Below are positions 44,494 through 54,800 of a DNA stretch of 64,000 nucleotides, one piece after another. The stretch lies in contig CM060923.1 of the NCBI GenBank assembly GCA_030737875.1, positions 492,368,453 to 492,432,452 of the forward strand, in the 5' to 3' direction. The notes under the pieces were generated by a model. It was not told the origin of the DNA. It did not search any database and saw only the letters and a list, made by a program, of their open reading frames with translations. Source of the stretch: Allium sativum (taxonomy: Eukaryota; Streptophyta; Magnoliopsida; Asparagales; Amaryllidaceae). A program made the translations under genes and the position numbers. Every line of letters begins with the position of its first letter. Position 1 is the first letter of the stretch.

Positions 44494-45445
44494 TGTTGGA
44501 GGAAATTTTGAAATAAAGAAAGAATGAATGAAGAAGAAAGGGGAAAATTTGATTTGTCCCATATCATGAAATACAAGTGTGTATGCCAATACTTATGTAG
44601 CCTTCTCATGAAGGTGGTGGGGCCTTTGAGCACCCAAATGTTTACTTAGTTGTGAGGAGGGAGACCATGCATCTCTAGACCACACACTCGCGCCGCCACC
44701 GTCACTCCGTCTGCCAAGCCGGTCCGGGTTCGAGTCAAATAAGAAATATTTTTGGACCAGAATTAACAGTAGTGGGCTGAGCCCGTTAAGGACCCGAATA
44801 CAGACAGCCCAGAAACGAATTTGAATGAAGCGGGCCGAATTTAAATCAAACAAAGGCAGAATTTTTTTTGAACGTTTTAATGACGTTGGAAACGGAGGGA
44901 ATTTGCAATGTTTCTGAAGCGTTGCAAATTCAAACAAGGCGCCTGTTCATTTGCAACGCTTCTGAAATGTTTCAAACAAAGGGATGTGACTGTTTGAATC
45001 CAAACATCCATAACCGGTGGAAAATGGTTGCATCCCTTGAGAGCCTATAAATAGGTTGCCCCAAAACTCATTTGAATCATCTCTAATTCATTCTTCTTCT
45101 CCTTCCTTAGACTATTTTCTACCATTAAAATACTCTCGTATTTCTTCCAAATTTTGAGTAGATTGGGTTATAATTTTGCAGGCTATAACTCCATCATCTA
45201 GTCACTACAGTGATCAGCTACAAGATAGTGAATCTCAGTGTTTTGTGTAACCGTGGTTGATTAATGTGATAATCATATTATCGGCTACGTTTTATCTTCA
45301 AACTGATTTTCCATTACTCGTGACAGAAATAAAAAGGAAAAAACTGTTTTAGGAGAGCGATCGCCACATCGTGCCTCAGAGATTTTTATTTTCGTAGATA
45401 AGAAGAACCAGCGATCATTCCACCAATATTCAATAGTATTTCGCA
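44494..45445 (+). repeat. 3' LTR of the Copia element (952 bp)
   Basis: Direct copy of 14594-15562 with many small differences (older than the Gypsy LTR pairs). It contains CCTATAAATAGG near 45045-45056, a likely TATA box. The shared sequence ends at TTCGCA; the next bases ATGGTGAG are flank. Confidence 0.9.
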
Positions 45446-47648
45446 ATGGTGAGTTAGTATGCACGTATACTTCATCCGATAAGCCATGAGCATGTGTCAA
45501 ACTCTAGAAAAAAGAAAAATATAAGAAGTAACTATGATTAAAATATCAAACATGCAAATAACTGTCAAAAAAATTAACATGTACAGTTGATCATATATCG
45601 GCTGAAGTATTTTCTGCTATTTCCCATTCTAAAACTTTTTGGCCATGATTGATACACATAAGTGGTTGTCTCTCCTATGAAACATGATTACATTTTTCAA
45701 TATTATAGCATGCACTAAGTTATTGAAATGGATAAAATAAACTTACAAAATTAAGATATACCTTCCCTTCCCATATGGCTGAAGCAACATGAGTTTCATA
45801 GTCTATAATCACATCTTTGATCATTGGACAACCATATTCTTCGTGTTGGTTGTTTTTTCCTCTATCCATTGTTCATCTTCATCATTAACCACATCCTCGT
45901 CAGTTTCATCTTGGTCATCCTCGGTTTCTTTGTGTTCATCAATCTCGGTCTCAATGTCCGCTTCATCGATGTTATCTACCTCATCACCATTAACGTCCTT
46001 TTGAGTTTCAAATTTCTTTTCATTCTCCGTAGTTGTTCTTCCTTTTCCTCGGCTACTTCTTATTGATGCGGGCAACCTTCACACAAGGCCTCCTAGCATA
46101 CCTTATAAGCAAGAATACAAAAATATAAATTAACACTTGAAAATTAAACAACAGTATAAATTAGCAATTACTTCTTAATTGCGTCATGCATTGATTGGTG
46201 AACATGGCAGACAATCGGGTGAATATTAAAATTATACAATCCTGTGTATGCAACCCCTTAAAATACCAAAGAAACAATAAACACCACAACTCAATTTCTG
46301 TGAAACTTTATCTTTTTTGAAAAAGGGAAAAACTTTTATTTGCATTTCCATTAAAATTACACAGCAACCAACAAAGAAGATAACAAATAACATGAACACT
46401 TGTATATCATCAGAGCGAATGCATCGCATAGAATTTTAGATGCAAGTAAAGAAAGTTAGTAATATGATAACACAAATCTCCCACTTAAACCCATATTTTA
46501 TATTTTCTAGCCTCTTGTAAATTAGAGGAGGAACAAAAACATTGGTCTAATCCAAAATAAAGAATATTTTTCAGTTTTTCATTTTAGTGTGGTTGATCAA
46601 CCAACAAAGTAAGAACTGCACTAAGAATATTATTAATATGTAATAAACTTCAACATTAATACATATGTATTGGTTTATACAACCCAATATGATTTAACTA
46701 TTGAATATCACTATTTTTTTAAATATGATATCTTAACTGTTGCTTCCAATTATTTATAAAAATTTAGACGGTTCATATTCATGATAATGGCATGTTCAAA
46801 GCACAGTAAGGCAAGTTATAACCCTACACGATGTAACATAGTTGTTCCTTGAAGTATTTTATATATTTAAAGTAATATCAACTTTATCTTTACATTATTC
46901 ATCATATGAGTAAGTAATATTCTAACTAGATGATCTATGTGGTAAATAGTTTTTTTTTTTTTGACTGATAACATCAACAGAAATATGTTGTGACTTCCCA
47001 ACGAACTATTACAACCAAATAAATTCGTCTAAAAATTCAGTGCTACAGAGCTGGAACAAGAATACAAAATGAAGAACTCGGATGAAGTATAGCTAGCAAT
47101 GGAACCATTTAAAGATAAAGAGCTCTTCATGGCACACTTAAAAATCATAAAAATTAATTGTAAGTGGAGTTCATTTTCCATATCTTCACAGATTCGGCAA
47201 TCACATCAACACCGATTGCGTTGTTGAAGAGGAAGACCCAAGCTGTAGAATTTATTGCCTTGACAATCATATCGACATGTGGTATATGGTAGCAGACAAT
47301 CAAGTATAGCAAAAAAATTCGAACATTACCTCCAAAACAGGTATCAGTACACATATCAAATATCCTAAATGTTCCCAAAACCAGATAAATGAGTTATTAC
47401 ATCCAACAAATAGATTACTATATATATATGATGCACTAAAAGGGTATCAAAGCTAAGAACAGGCAAGTGCCTATGAGCTGGTAAGTGTAAAAGTATACTT
47501 CTCCACACACCAAAAAATGACACCGAAAAACGTATAAAGTCTAAATGGAAACCACGAAGAACTTCTCCGTGGTGAAATTTAGACCTCATCATCATCTAAC
47601 AATGGAAAAAACAGACGGAATCAATAAACAACAAAATGAAAAACATAC
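45446..47648 (-). pseudogene. Possible minus-strand gene or transposon fragments
   Basis: No LTR similarity. On the minus strand several short open stretches have splice-like borders. 47278-47157 is GCAATAAATTCTACAGC... coding for AINSTAWVFLFNNAIGVDVI to a TAA. About 46240-46170 gives NIHPIVCHVHQSMHDAIKK and a stop. 46075-45821 is very acidic (DEVDNIDEADIETEIDEHKE) without an ATG. About 45835-45763 gives PMIKDVIIDYETHVASAIWE before a GTATAT donor-like site. About 45690-45609 gives RQPLMCINHGQKVLEWEI and a stop. They do not join into one clean gene, and I do not recognise a family. They could be exons of a decayed gene starting at 48125. Confidence 0.25.
46941..46963. repeat. Poly-T run
   Basis: A T run of more than ten bases followed by GACTGATAAC; no element can be assigned. 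The surrounding 46440-47150 is AT-rich with nothing recognisable. Confidence 0.4.
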
Positions 47649-48125
47649 CCGACGATGATTGACCTAGGGCTGTTAGTTTTGTCCAAATGTCCGACGTTCG
47701 TTCGTGTCTGTGACCGAAATACGTCAGTCCGAGTCCGTCCGATTTTTGTTTAGGACACGAGTTAGGACAACAAGATTTGTACGAGAAAAAAATCATGTTC
47801 GGTCCTGGGTCGTCCGAATTACTTGAAATCCGGCTATAGTTGAGGGAAAATTTAGTAAAATGTACAAAATGTGATATGAATAGCCATGTCCGACTGAGCC
47901 CGACCGAGTCCGGTCGTGTCCGTGTCCGACCGATTTTATTTAGGACACGAGTTAGGATAATGAAATTTGTCTGAGAAAAAATTTGGTCCGGTCCGATTAT
48001 TTTTAGGACAGAAACTGAACACACCTCCGTCCGGTCCGGTCCGACCGATTTACACCCCTAGATGGACCACCCAAGGTAGACGCGCGATTTGCAGGTGGCT
48101 TTGATTTTGATTTTTGAGTTTGCAT
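47649..48125 (-). pseudogene. Candidate first exon interrupted by a MITE
   Basis: On the minus strand an ATG at 48125-48123 opens MQTQKSKSKPPANRASTLGG, a basic, Ser/Pro-rich N-terminus, up to the target site GGTCCATC (48068-48061). After the MITE the reading would continue SSG across ATCGTC to a donor (G/GTATGTTT) at 47649. Upstream (48126-48250) the minus strand is C/T-rich like a plant leader. With the 396-bp MITE in place the exon is broken. The gene is not recognised; the next exon could start after CCATTGTTAG at about 47595 (DDDE-like), but this is uncertain. Confidence 0.35.
47665..48060. mobile_element. hAT-type MITE, 396 bp
   Basis: Ends TAGGGCTGT... and ...ACACCCCTA, i.e. inverted termini TAGGGNTGT. 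Flanked by 8-base direct repeats gattgacc (47657-47664) and gatggacc (48061-48068), seven of eight identical, the length typical of hAT insertions. Inside, a block of about 85 bases occurs twice in the same orientation (about 47715-47800 and 47905-47990), with GTCCGACCGATTTT, TTTAGGACACGAGTTAGGA and GTTCGGTCC/GGTCCGGTCC words. The 142-residue open frame across it is not a transposase, so it is non-autonomous. Confidence 0.85.
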
Positions 48126-49017
48126 TTCAGTTTGATTTTTTCGGGTGCTGTGAGAGGGATATAGTTTTTTGAGAATCGAGCACGAGAGATTAAAAGAGTG
48201 AACAGTTTGCCAAGTTAAGCGTATAATGGGAAGACATAGGGTGTGGGCAAAGTAAAATACGTTGTTTAAATTTTACGTCTAACGTTCGGTGTATGAAAGG
48301 AAAAATTAGGCGTTCAAGTAGAATTCGCCTTGAAATTAACTATCCGTTCTTTATCAAGATTATAATTTAAATTATGTGTATTTTGTTAGTATAATAAAAG
48401 ATATTTATTTATTGTTTACTAAGTTGAAATTTTACAGTAAAAGCATATTAATTGATTAAAAATTATTGTTATTATTATTATTATTATTATTTTATTTTTA
48501 GCATTTTAATAATCAATTGGGTTGGCAGAAAAATCGCGTAAAACTAAAAATTTTGTTTCTTCTTTTATTTATCGACAAATATCGAATACCCGAAAATGAT
48601 TTCGAATTCGGATACGTTTATGTCATAATTCGCATCTGAAAGCATCCGTTAATAGACCTAGGCATTTAGGTTAAGTAATTTGTAAGATGACTGAAATTTT
48701 TACTGGGATTCTGAAGAACAAATTAGCTGCATTACTATTAGAATAGGAAATAAAAAGATTATTAATAGTTACTCACATAGAATAAAAGCATTATTACTTA
48801 CACTTCAAAAACATATATTGAGGGAGTTATATTTTTAGAAAAAAGTTTTTACCACGATGGATACTAATAAAAATAAACCTTTTATAAAATTAAATTGTAA
48901 GTTATTGGCTAGCTTTTTTGATCAAGCCATCAAAGACTTAGACACCCACGATTAGACATATAAAGATTCGCACTCCTACAGACTAAAGATGGAGATCCTA
49001 GCTCGAAGAATGCAGTG
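48126..49017. other. AT-rich non-coding stretch with a (TTA)n microsatellite
   Basis: No coding signal. A TTA microsatellite lies at about 48462-48493. At 48301-48330 TTAGGCGTTCAAGTAGAATTCGCC is weakly palindromic. It may contain the promoter of the minus-strand candidate exon. Confidence 0.5.
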
Positions 49018-49135
49018 GTGCGGCTCGTAACCATGTACCACGAAAAGGTTCGTGACCATGCATCACGACCCCGCTCGTGACCATGTATCATGACTCGGCT
49101 CGTGCATCAGGGTCACGACCCGACCTTATGGCCAG
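49018..49135. repeat. Short array of GGCTCGTGACCATGTATCACGA units
   Basis: Four imperfect copies of a unit of about 26-30 bases: CGGCTCGTAACCATGTACCA, GGTTCGTGACCATGCATCAC, CGCTCGTGACCATGTATCAT and CGGCTCGTGCATCAGGGTCA. Each unit is itself near-palindromic (CGTGACCATGCATCACG). GC-rich in an AT-rich setting, like the GTCGAC arrays upstream of the Gypsy LTR promoters. Confidence 0.7.
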
Positions 49136-49938
49136 GGCACCAGTGCAATAACCTGGTTGTTAACCACCTAATTAATTAAACTTAATTAGAGAGAATTTAG
49201 GCCAGATTGTGATTTACAGAATTCAATGTGAAATTAAAACTATTTTTGTGAATAATTCAAATGTTTATTTTAGTTAATCTTAAGAAAGTTCTGGAAAAAG
49301 TTTTAAAAATAAATAAATGCTGGGTTTGCATATATTGTTCCGAAATAAAATTTGCTATGTGAAATTCTAATAGAAAGGAAGGGTTAAAAGTGTGAAAAGA
49401 GAGATAGAACTTCAATTCAATTAATTAAAACTTGGGTTTGGGCCGAATTAAAATTCAGCCCATTGGTGCAAATAGGATGAAGTTTCTCACTTACCTATTT
49501 CCAAATGAACCGTACGGTCATTTGTTCCAGGCAACGAACAAAAGAGAGTTTCTCAAAACAAAGAAAAACCCTAGATTCACAAATCCCTAATTCCAAGTCT
49601 TGAATGAAAGGGCTTTTGGTTAAATCTTCCAGGAATCAAAAGAAGGTAAGCTCCGATACCTCTAATGAATCAATTAGCATTTGTAATTTAAGATTTTATC
49701 TTTTCTTTTTGTTATTTCAAACATGATAGGCAATGATATTTCATGTTACGCTTGTGTTTTGATAAATCTGAGAATTTAAACCCTCTTTACTAAAAAATTC
49801 GAATTTAGTTCATATGGAGCTTAAAATTTACCAAATTTTACTATGTTCTTTTTGGCATAGTGCAGCAACTCTCTGCCAATTTTCATGGATTTTTATTAAG
49901 ATTTGATATGTTAAACATGGTGATTTCCGTGAAACTTT
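49136..49938 (+). promoter_or_regulatory. Promoter/leader-like stretch, possibly a truncated LTR
   Basis: TTGGGCCGAATTAAAATTCAG and CAGCCCATTGG (site-II-like GGGCC/TGGGC words) are followed by AAAACCCTAGATTC (telo-box AAACCCTA, about 49566), a short leader, and AAGAAG/GTAAGCTCC, a good splice donor at about 49645. The order GC-rich array, promoter words, AAACCCTA leader parallels the Gypsy LTRs here, so this may be an LTR piece cut by the giant LTR; it could also be a host promoter. No coding region is attached. Confidence 0.35.
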
Positions 49939-50817
49939 TGGTAACAACCCGGAAATGCGAGCCAATTTAAATTTTATATTTTGACAATTTTAATAAATTA
50001 TTTAAAATAATATCGACGAGAAATTTAATTTGAGTGGAAATAGAATGTATATATTTATATACGTCGTCGTTAGAATATAAATAATTATATATAATTATAA
50101 AAGGAATTGAAAATGGCGCGGTAGTTCGATAATTCGATTTCAAACTCCAATTGAACATACCGGGTGCAAAACAATCCGGATTTTAGTGAAACCAAAAATA
50201 TTAGAATCTATTTGAGAATATCTTTCCAACGAATCCGAAAAATTGAGATTTTATAGCGGGAATCAAAAGATATGTCCAGTTGAAAATTCTGAATAGTCGC
50301 AATGGAATTCAGGCCCTTAACAATGGAAATTTTGCAAATGACCTCTTATTTCGATAAAACCACTTTTGTTGGATCCATGATGTCAAATTATTGCTAGATT
50401 CTAAATTTCATAATTTTTCGAATCAATATGTGAGCATGGCAAAGGAAAACGCGTTTGACCAGTTTCAGTTGATTTTAATCGACTGGAAAATGGCCATTTT
50501 TCCAACGGTCTCAGAATTTGACGAAACTAGTTTTGTTAGGACCATATCATCAATACGAAGCTAGAAAATATTTTTCTGGAATTTTACAGGTTAGTATGTG
50601 GCCCCGGTAAATTGAAATGCGCGTTCAAATTCAATATATAGAGTTATATGTTGATTTTGACGGAAACTGATCAAAACGATCAAATCAGTCAACGATACAT
50701 ATCCCATTGTGTTCGGAATGGGGGTAATTTGCTATGGACGACAGGCGGTGGGTTCGATTTCGAGTTCAAACATAAAAGTTGCTTTTTGAAATCAATAAAT
50801 AATTTAATATAAATATC

Positions 50818-50827
50818 TTATATAACC
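50818..50827 (+). promoter_or_regulatory. TATA box of the left giant LTR
   Basis: TTATATAACC followed after about 15-30 bases by TTCACTTCTTCTTCCCGCG, a likely transcription start region. The right copy has CATATAACCCCCC on the minus strand (62976-62964). Confidence 0.65.
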
Positions 50828-50884
50828 CCCCCTTCACTTCTTCTTCCCGCGATTCATTTACAATCAGAAAAAAAGAAGAAGAAA

Positions 50885-51213
50885 GAGACAATCGCGCCCC
50901 AGCCCCGCTGAACCGCCGGCGCCAGTGTCGGCCGCCCCACCTCCGATCCCACGCCAGGCCGCACCCCCCTCTCTCTCACGCGAGCCACAGAGCCGAACCC
51001 ATTTTCCCCAAATTGACCTAGAACCCCACGCCCTAGCCTGTCCACCATCACCTAGCCACCTACGCCGCCGTTGCAGCCTCCACCACCACCTCCAGCGAGC
51101 AACTCCGACCCCTTCTGGTCCCCCCTCCTCTCCTGGATCCAGGAAACCCACAGTCCTCCCCCACAACCACCTGTAAGCCTTCTTATTTATTTATCTTTAC
51201 TTATTTAATGTTT
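50885..51213 (+). other. GC-rich leader exon in the left giant LTR
   Basis: About 290 GC-rich bases (CGCCGGCGCC, CACCACCACC) in an AT-rich LTR, starting after the TATA box and ending at a donor CT/GTAAGCC (51173). The matching part of the right copy is also GC-rich and ends CT/GTAAGTC (62625 on the minus strand), though the sequence between is poorly conserved. It looks like a first, mostly untranslated exon. Open frames in it are not conserved between copies. Confidence 0.5.
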
Positions 51214-51399
51214 TTAGTTTAGCTAATTTAAATAATTAGTGTAAAACCATTTTTACAAATACAAAGATGTGATCTTTATATCGATACATAACATGAAATG
51301 GTATTTTTATCAAGAAGAAAGTGATTTAAAAATGTGATTACATGAAAACATAGAAATAAAAATATAATTTTTATATTAGTAAAAGGTTAAAAATAGGAT

Positions 51400-51930
51400 T
51401 TTTATATTATAGAAGTATTAAAGATATGATTCTTATATTATAAAAATAAAAAAAAATGTGATTTTTATCAGATGTGAGATATAAAAATATAATTTTTATA
51501 TAGTAGAAGTAATAAAAATATGATTTTTATATAATGGAGAATATAAAAATATTATCTTTATATAGTAGAGATAATAAAAATACGATTTTTATAGTATATA
51601 GATAATAAAGGCGAAATCTTTATATTTGAAAAGGCGAAATCTTTATATTTGAAAAGGCGAAATCTTTATATAGAGAATAGCATGATAAAAATATAATCTT
51701 TATTATACAAACATCGATGTAAAAATAGAATTTTTATCTATATAGTAGCGGCGTGAAAATAGAATTTTTATCTATATAGTAGCGGTGCGAAAATAGAATT
51801 TTTATCTATATAGTAACGATGTAAAAATAGAATTTTTATCCATATGGAGTAATTATAAAAATATGATTTTTATATACATAGCAACAATATAAAAATGTGA
51901 TTTTTATATATGTAGTGGCTACGGGCAACG
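51400..51930 (+). repeat. A/T-rich tandem repeats, left giant LTR
   Basis: Degenerate repeats on AAAATATGATTTTTATAT; three copies of AAGGCGAAATCTTTATATTTG (51608-51672); and about four copies of a 35-base unit TAGTAGCGGTGCGAAAATAG with AATTTTTATCTATA. The right copy carries the same kinds of unit with different copy numbers. Confidence 0.8.
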
Positions 51931-52619
51931 AAAGTGACAAAAGGCGAGAACAGTGATGATTCCATACATTGGAAGTGTCGTGGAGTTGGGATAGCTTTGG
52001 TGAGAACTTCTCACTTTAAATTCTCCTTTTCTAGTTATAAATATATACTGGGATGAAGACGGTGTTTAGTAGCACCCGACACCCGTCGTCCACAGACCAT
52101 GGACGGCTTGTATGCTTGTTTGTTTGATTTTGATGTGTAGTTGATTGTGTGATGTGATGTGAAATGAAATAAAACATTTATATAGTTGAAATAAAATATT
52201 TTATAGTGGAAAATATTTTATAGTTAAAAATAGAATTTTTAACATGTATATGAAATGAAATAAAAATAAACAAATCGGACGATTTGTTTATGTACACACA
52301 TTTGACTGATATTGATTGGGACGATAAATTTTACACATCGCCCAACTGCACAAATAAAATCTGTGTTTGATTGTTTGAAACCCCACACGTGTATTGGGAT
52401 GATATATGACGTACACTAATCCCAATAGTTAGCTGTATGTCGATCGATTGATTGACAGACTGTTATAAGCATTAAATATTTATATTCGATGCTTATACAG
52501 TGTAGAATGCACTTTGGATGATGGTTGATTATTCATCGTTGTTATTGTGTACATGTGTTGTAGAAAATCCATATAATTAACATTATATGGTAAGTGATTG
52601 GGCCTCATTCCAGTTTAAA

Positions 52620-53040
52620 AAAAAAAATTGAAATAGAATATTTGAAAGTAGCAATATTTAAAAAAAAGGAATATTTGAAATAGAATATTTGAAAGTAGCA
52701 ATATTTAAAAATAGAAATATTCAAAATAGAATATTTGAAAATAGGAATATATGAAGCCGTATTGATTAAATTGACGCCATTTTGACGTGAACGATATTTA
52801 TATCGATTTTATTCATTTTATAACGAATATCGAAAGTGATTTCAAAATCTGATTTTTCGAAAAGAATTGAAATTCGAATTGAAATTGAATATAAATGAAT
52901 TCGAATTGAAATTGAATATAAATGATTTCGAATTGAAATTGAATATAAATGAATTCGAAATGAAATTGAATATAAACGAATTCAAATTGAAATTGAATAT
53001 AAATGAATTCGAATTGAAATTGAATTGAAATCGATTTAAA
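52620..53040 (+). repeat. Second tandem repeat block, left giant LTR
   Basis: Four copies of GAAATAGAATATTTGAAAGT-like units (52630-52760), then about six copies of a 27-base unit GAATTGAAATTGAATATAAA plus TGAATTC (52870-53025). The 27-base unit is also tandem in the right LTR (60500-60660). Confidence 0.85.
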
Positions 53041-53854
53041 ATGAGTTTAAAACGAATTTATATTGGAATATTCAATTTTGATTTAAAATTGAATATGAAG
53101 TTGAAACCGTTTTGAAAATGAATTTAAAACGATTTACAAAGCACGTTTTGAATTGAAATCGACGAAGTATATATTATATATATAATATAATGGCCTGAAT
53201 AGAACGCGCCGCGCCGCGGCAGTTCGCGAATTTCGACCATTGACTTCGAATGGATATTGCGGGAGATCCGACCGTCGGATTCTCCAAACACCAGAACCAT
53301 TGGGTTCGTATCGAAAAGAGCTTTCTAACGAATATTAGAAATTAGAAATAAAACGGTTGGATTTGGAATTATGTCCAAATCAAATTTGGAAAAGGTCGCT
53401 GTAAGTGCAGTTGATGGCCGTTGATGGAAATCGACTGTACGGGCCTTGATAAAATTATTAAAAATAGTAATAATTTGTGTAAAATCATAAGAAATGATTT
53501 GGGAAGAATTGGGATGAAAAACTCCATATTTGAAAAGATAAAAATAGATTTTTATCAAAATGAACTAGTTTTGAACTTGAACTATAATTCTATTTATTTT
53601 TAAATAAATAAATTGGATTTGAAAATGGTTTTTAAAGTAACCAGAATTTCCAATGATTGAATTGGAATGGATTTGAATCGAAATTGTCTTCGGAATATTT
53701 CGATGTTGGGTTTAGCGATTATACAGTTATTTTTATGGAAATTTGAAAGATATATATATCGTTATTTCTAATACGATATTTGTTGGTCGTAGAATTTGAT
53801 ACTGAATATAAGCCGGTATATTTTCTATTTAGAGCCTTGTTTTTAATATCAAAT

Positions 53855-54320
53855 GTGATTTGGGTTTGTCGTGAATGGTGTCTTTATTAACACTGTTCTT
53901 GAATCCAGTTGAGAAAAAAGATTAAATCTTTTTATTTATATTTAATGAAGTGTACAAATTAAATAATATTTAATTGGAATTGAAATGATATTGATTTTTA
54001 GGTTTATCGTGAGCAGTGCTTTAAATAACACTTGTTCTTTAACCCGATAATTAATAGAATGGGATTTTGGGTTGTCGTGAACGGTATCTTCAACAACACC
54101 GTTCTTAGACCCAAAGGAGCTAAGAAAATCAGAAACTAACTGGAGATTAGTTAAGTTGAATGGTTTCTGGGTTATTGATCTGATGTTGGTTTCGGCCTTC
54201 AGGTTTAATACTTAAGGAATTGTTCACTTGCTAATTTATGGTTAAGGTCTGATTGAAATGGAATGTGATTTTGGGTTTATCGTGAACCGTGTTTTAAATG
54301 ACACTGCTTCTTTAACCCAG
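53855..54320 (+). repeat. Dispersed palindromic repeats, left giant LTR
   Basis: Four diverged copies of a unit of about 50 bases: GGGTTTRTCGTGAACNGTG, TTTTAAATAACACT, TTCTTTAACCC (starts about 53869, 54000, 54069, 54272). The core GTGNTTTTAAATAACAC is an inverted repeat. Two copies remain in the right LTR (about 59640-59760). Confidence 0.75.
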
Positions 54321-54800
54321 TCACAGATTAAAACTAAGTGGAGTTTTAATGAATCTTTAATTAGATTGAAATGATCGAGAATGGAGTATCACCAGTTTTG
54401 CTCCAGGCGATAGTTAAATCTTTAATTAGATTTGAACGTGAAATGGTAATTGAATTTACCGATAACACCGTGGTGTTAGATATGAAGTATTACCAGTTTT
54501 ACTTCATGGGATGAATAGGTTGGGATTGGGAAATTAAAACAAATGATTACTTCGGTAAGGTTCGTTAATCCCGACTAGTTGAATCGAAATTCAAAAGTAG
54601 ATTAAAGAATAAATTTAAAGGATTTATCTTTGATAAAATTAATGGAAACCTTTCCCTAAGAATGTGAAATTTAGAAACTAGGTGTACGTTGGCTAAGCAG
54701 AGTGATTTCCTGGGTATTGATCTGATGTTGGTTTCGGCCTTCGGGGTTAATATTTGGGGAATTATTCTCTTGATTAATTTACGGTTAGTGACTGATGAAT
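54165..54800 (+). repeat. Duplicated 100-base block, left giant LTR
   Basis: GGGTTATTGATCTGATGTTG-GTTTCGGCCTTC...GGAATTGTTC...TAATTTATGG at about 54168-54260 recurs at about 54710-54800 with changes. The right LTR has a single copy (about 59110-59215). Confidence 0.75.

Larger units (their letters stand above)
14594..45445 (+). mobile_element. Ty1/Copia element split by three nested Gypsy insertions
   Basis: Direct LTRs (14594-15562 and 44494-45445) flank gag, protease, integrase, RT and RNase H in Copia order. Removing the solo LTR and element D with their target duplications leaves about 6.3 kb, a normal Copia size. No clear primer site follows the 5' LTR, and the five flanking bases (ttcaa at 14589-14593, atggt at 45446-45450) do not match, so the end of the 3' LTR or its flank may be altered. 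It is the oldest layer of the nest. Confidence 0.9.

Noticed and set aside
45429..45433. ttcaa as the right target duplication of the Copia element
   Set aside because: It matches the left flank, but LTR homology clearly continues past it (AATAGTATT...GCAATGG), so it lies inside the 3' LTR.
47596..48024. 142-residue minus-strand frame across the MITE
   Set aside because: Composed of MITE direct repeats; no transposase motif.
50864..51176. Overlapping open frames on both strands in the GC-rich segment of the left giant LTR
   Set aside because: High GC content lowers stop frequency in all frames; no conserved protein between the two LTRs.
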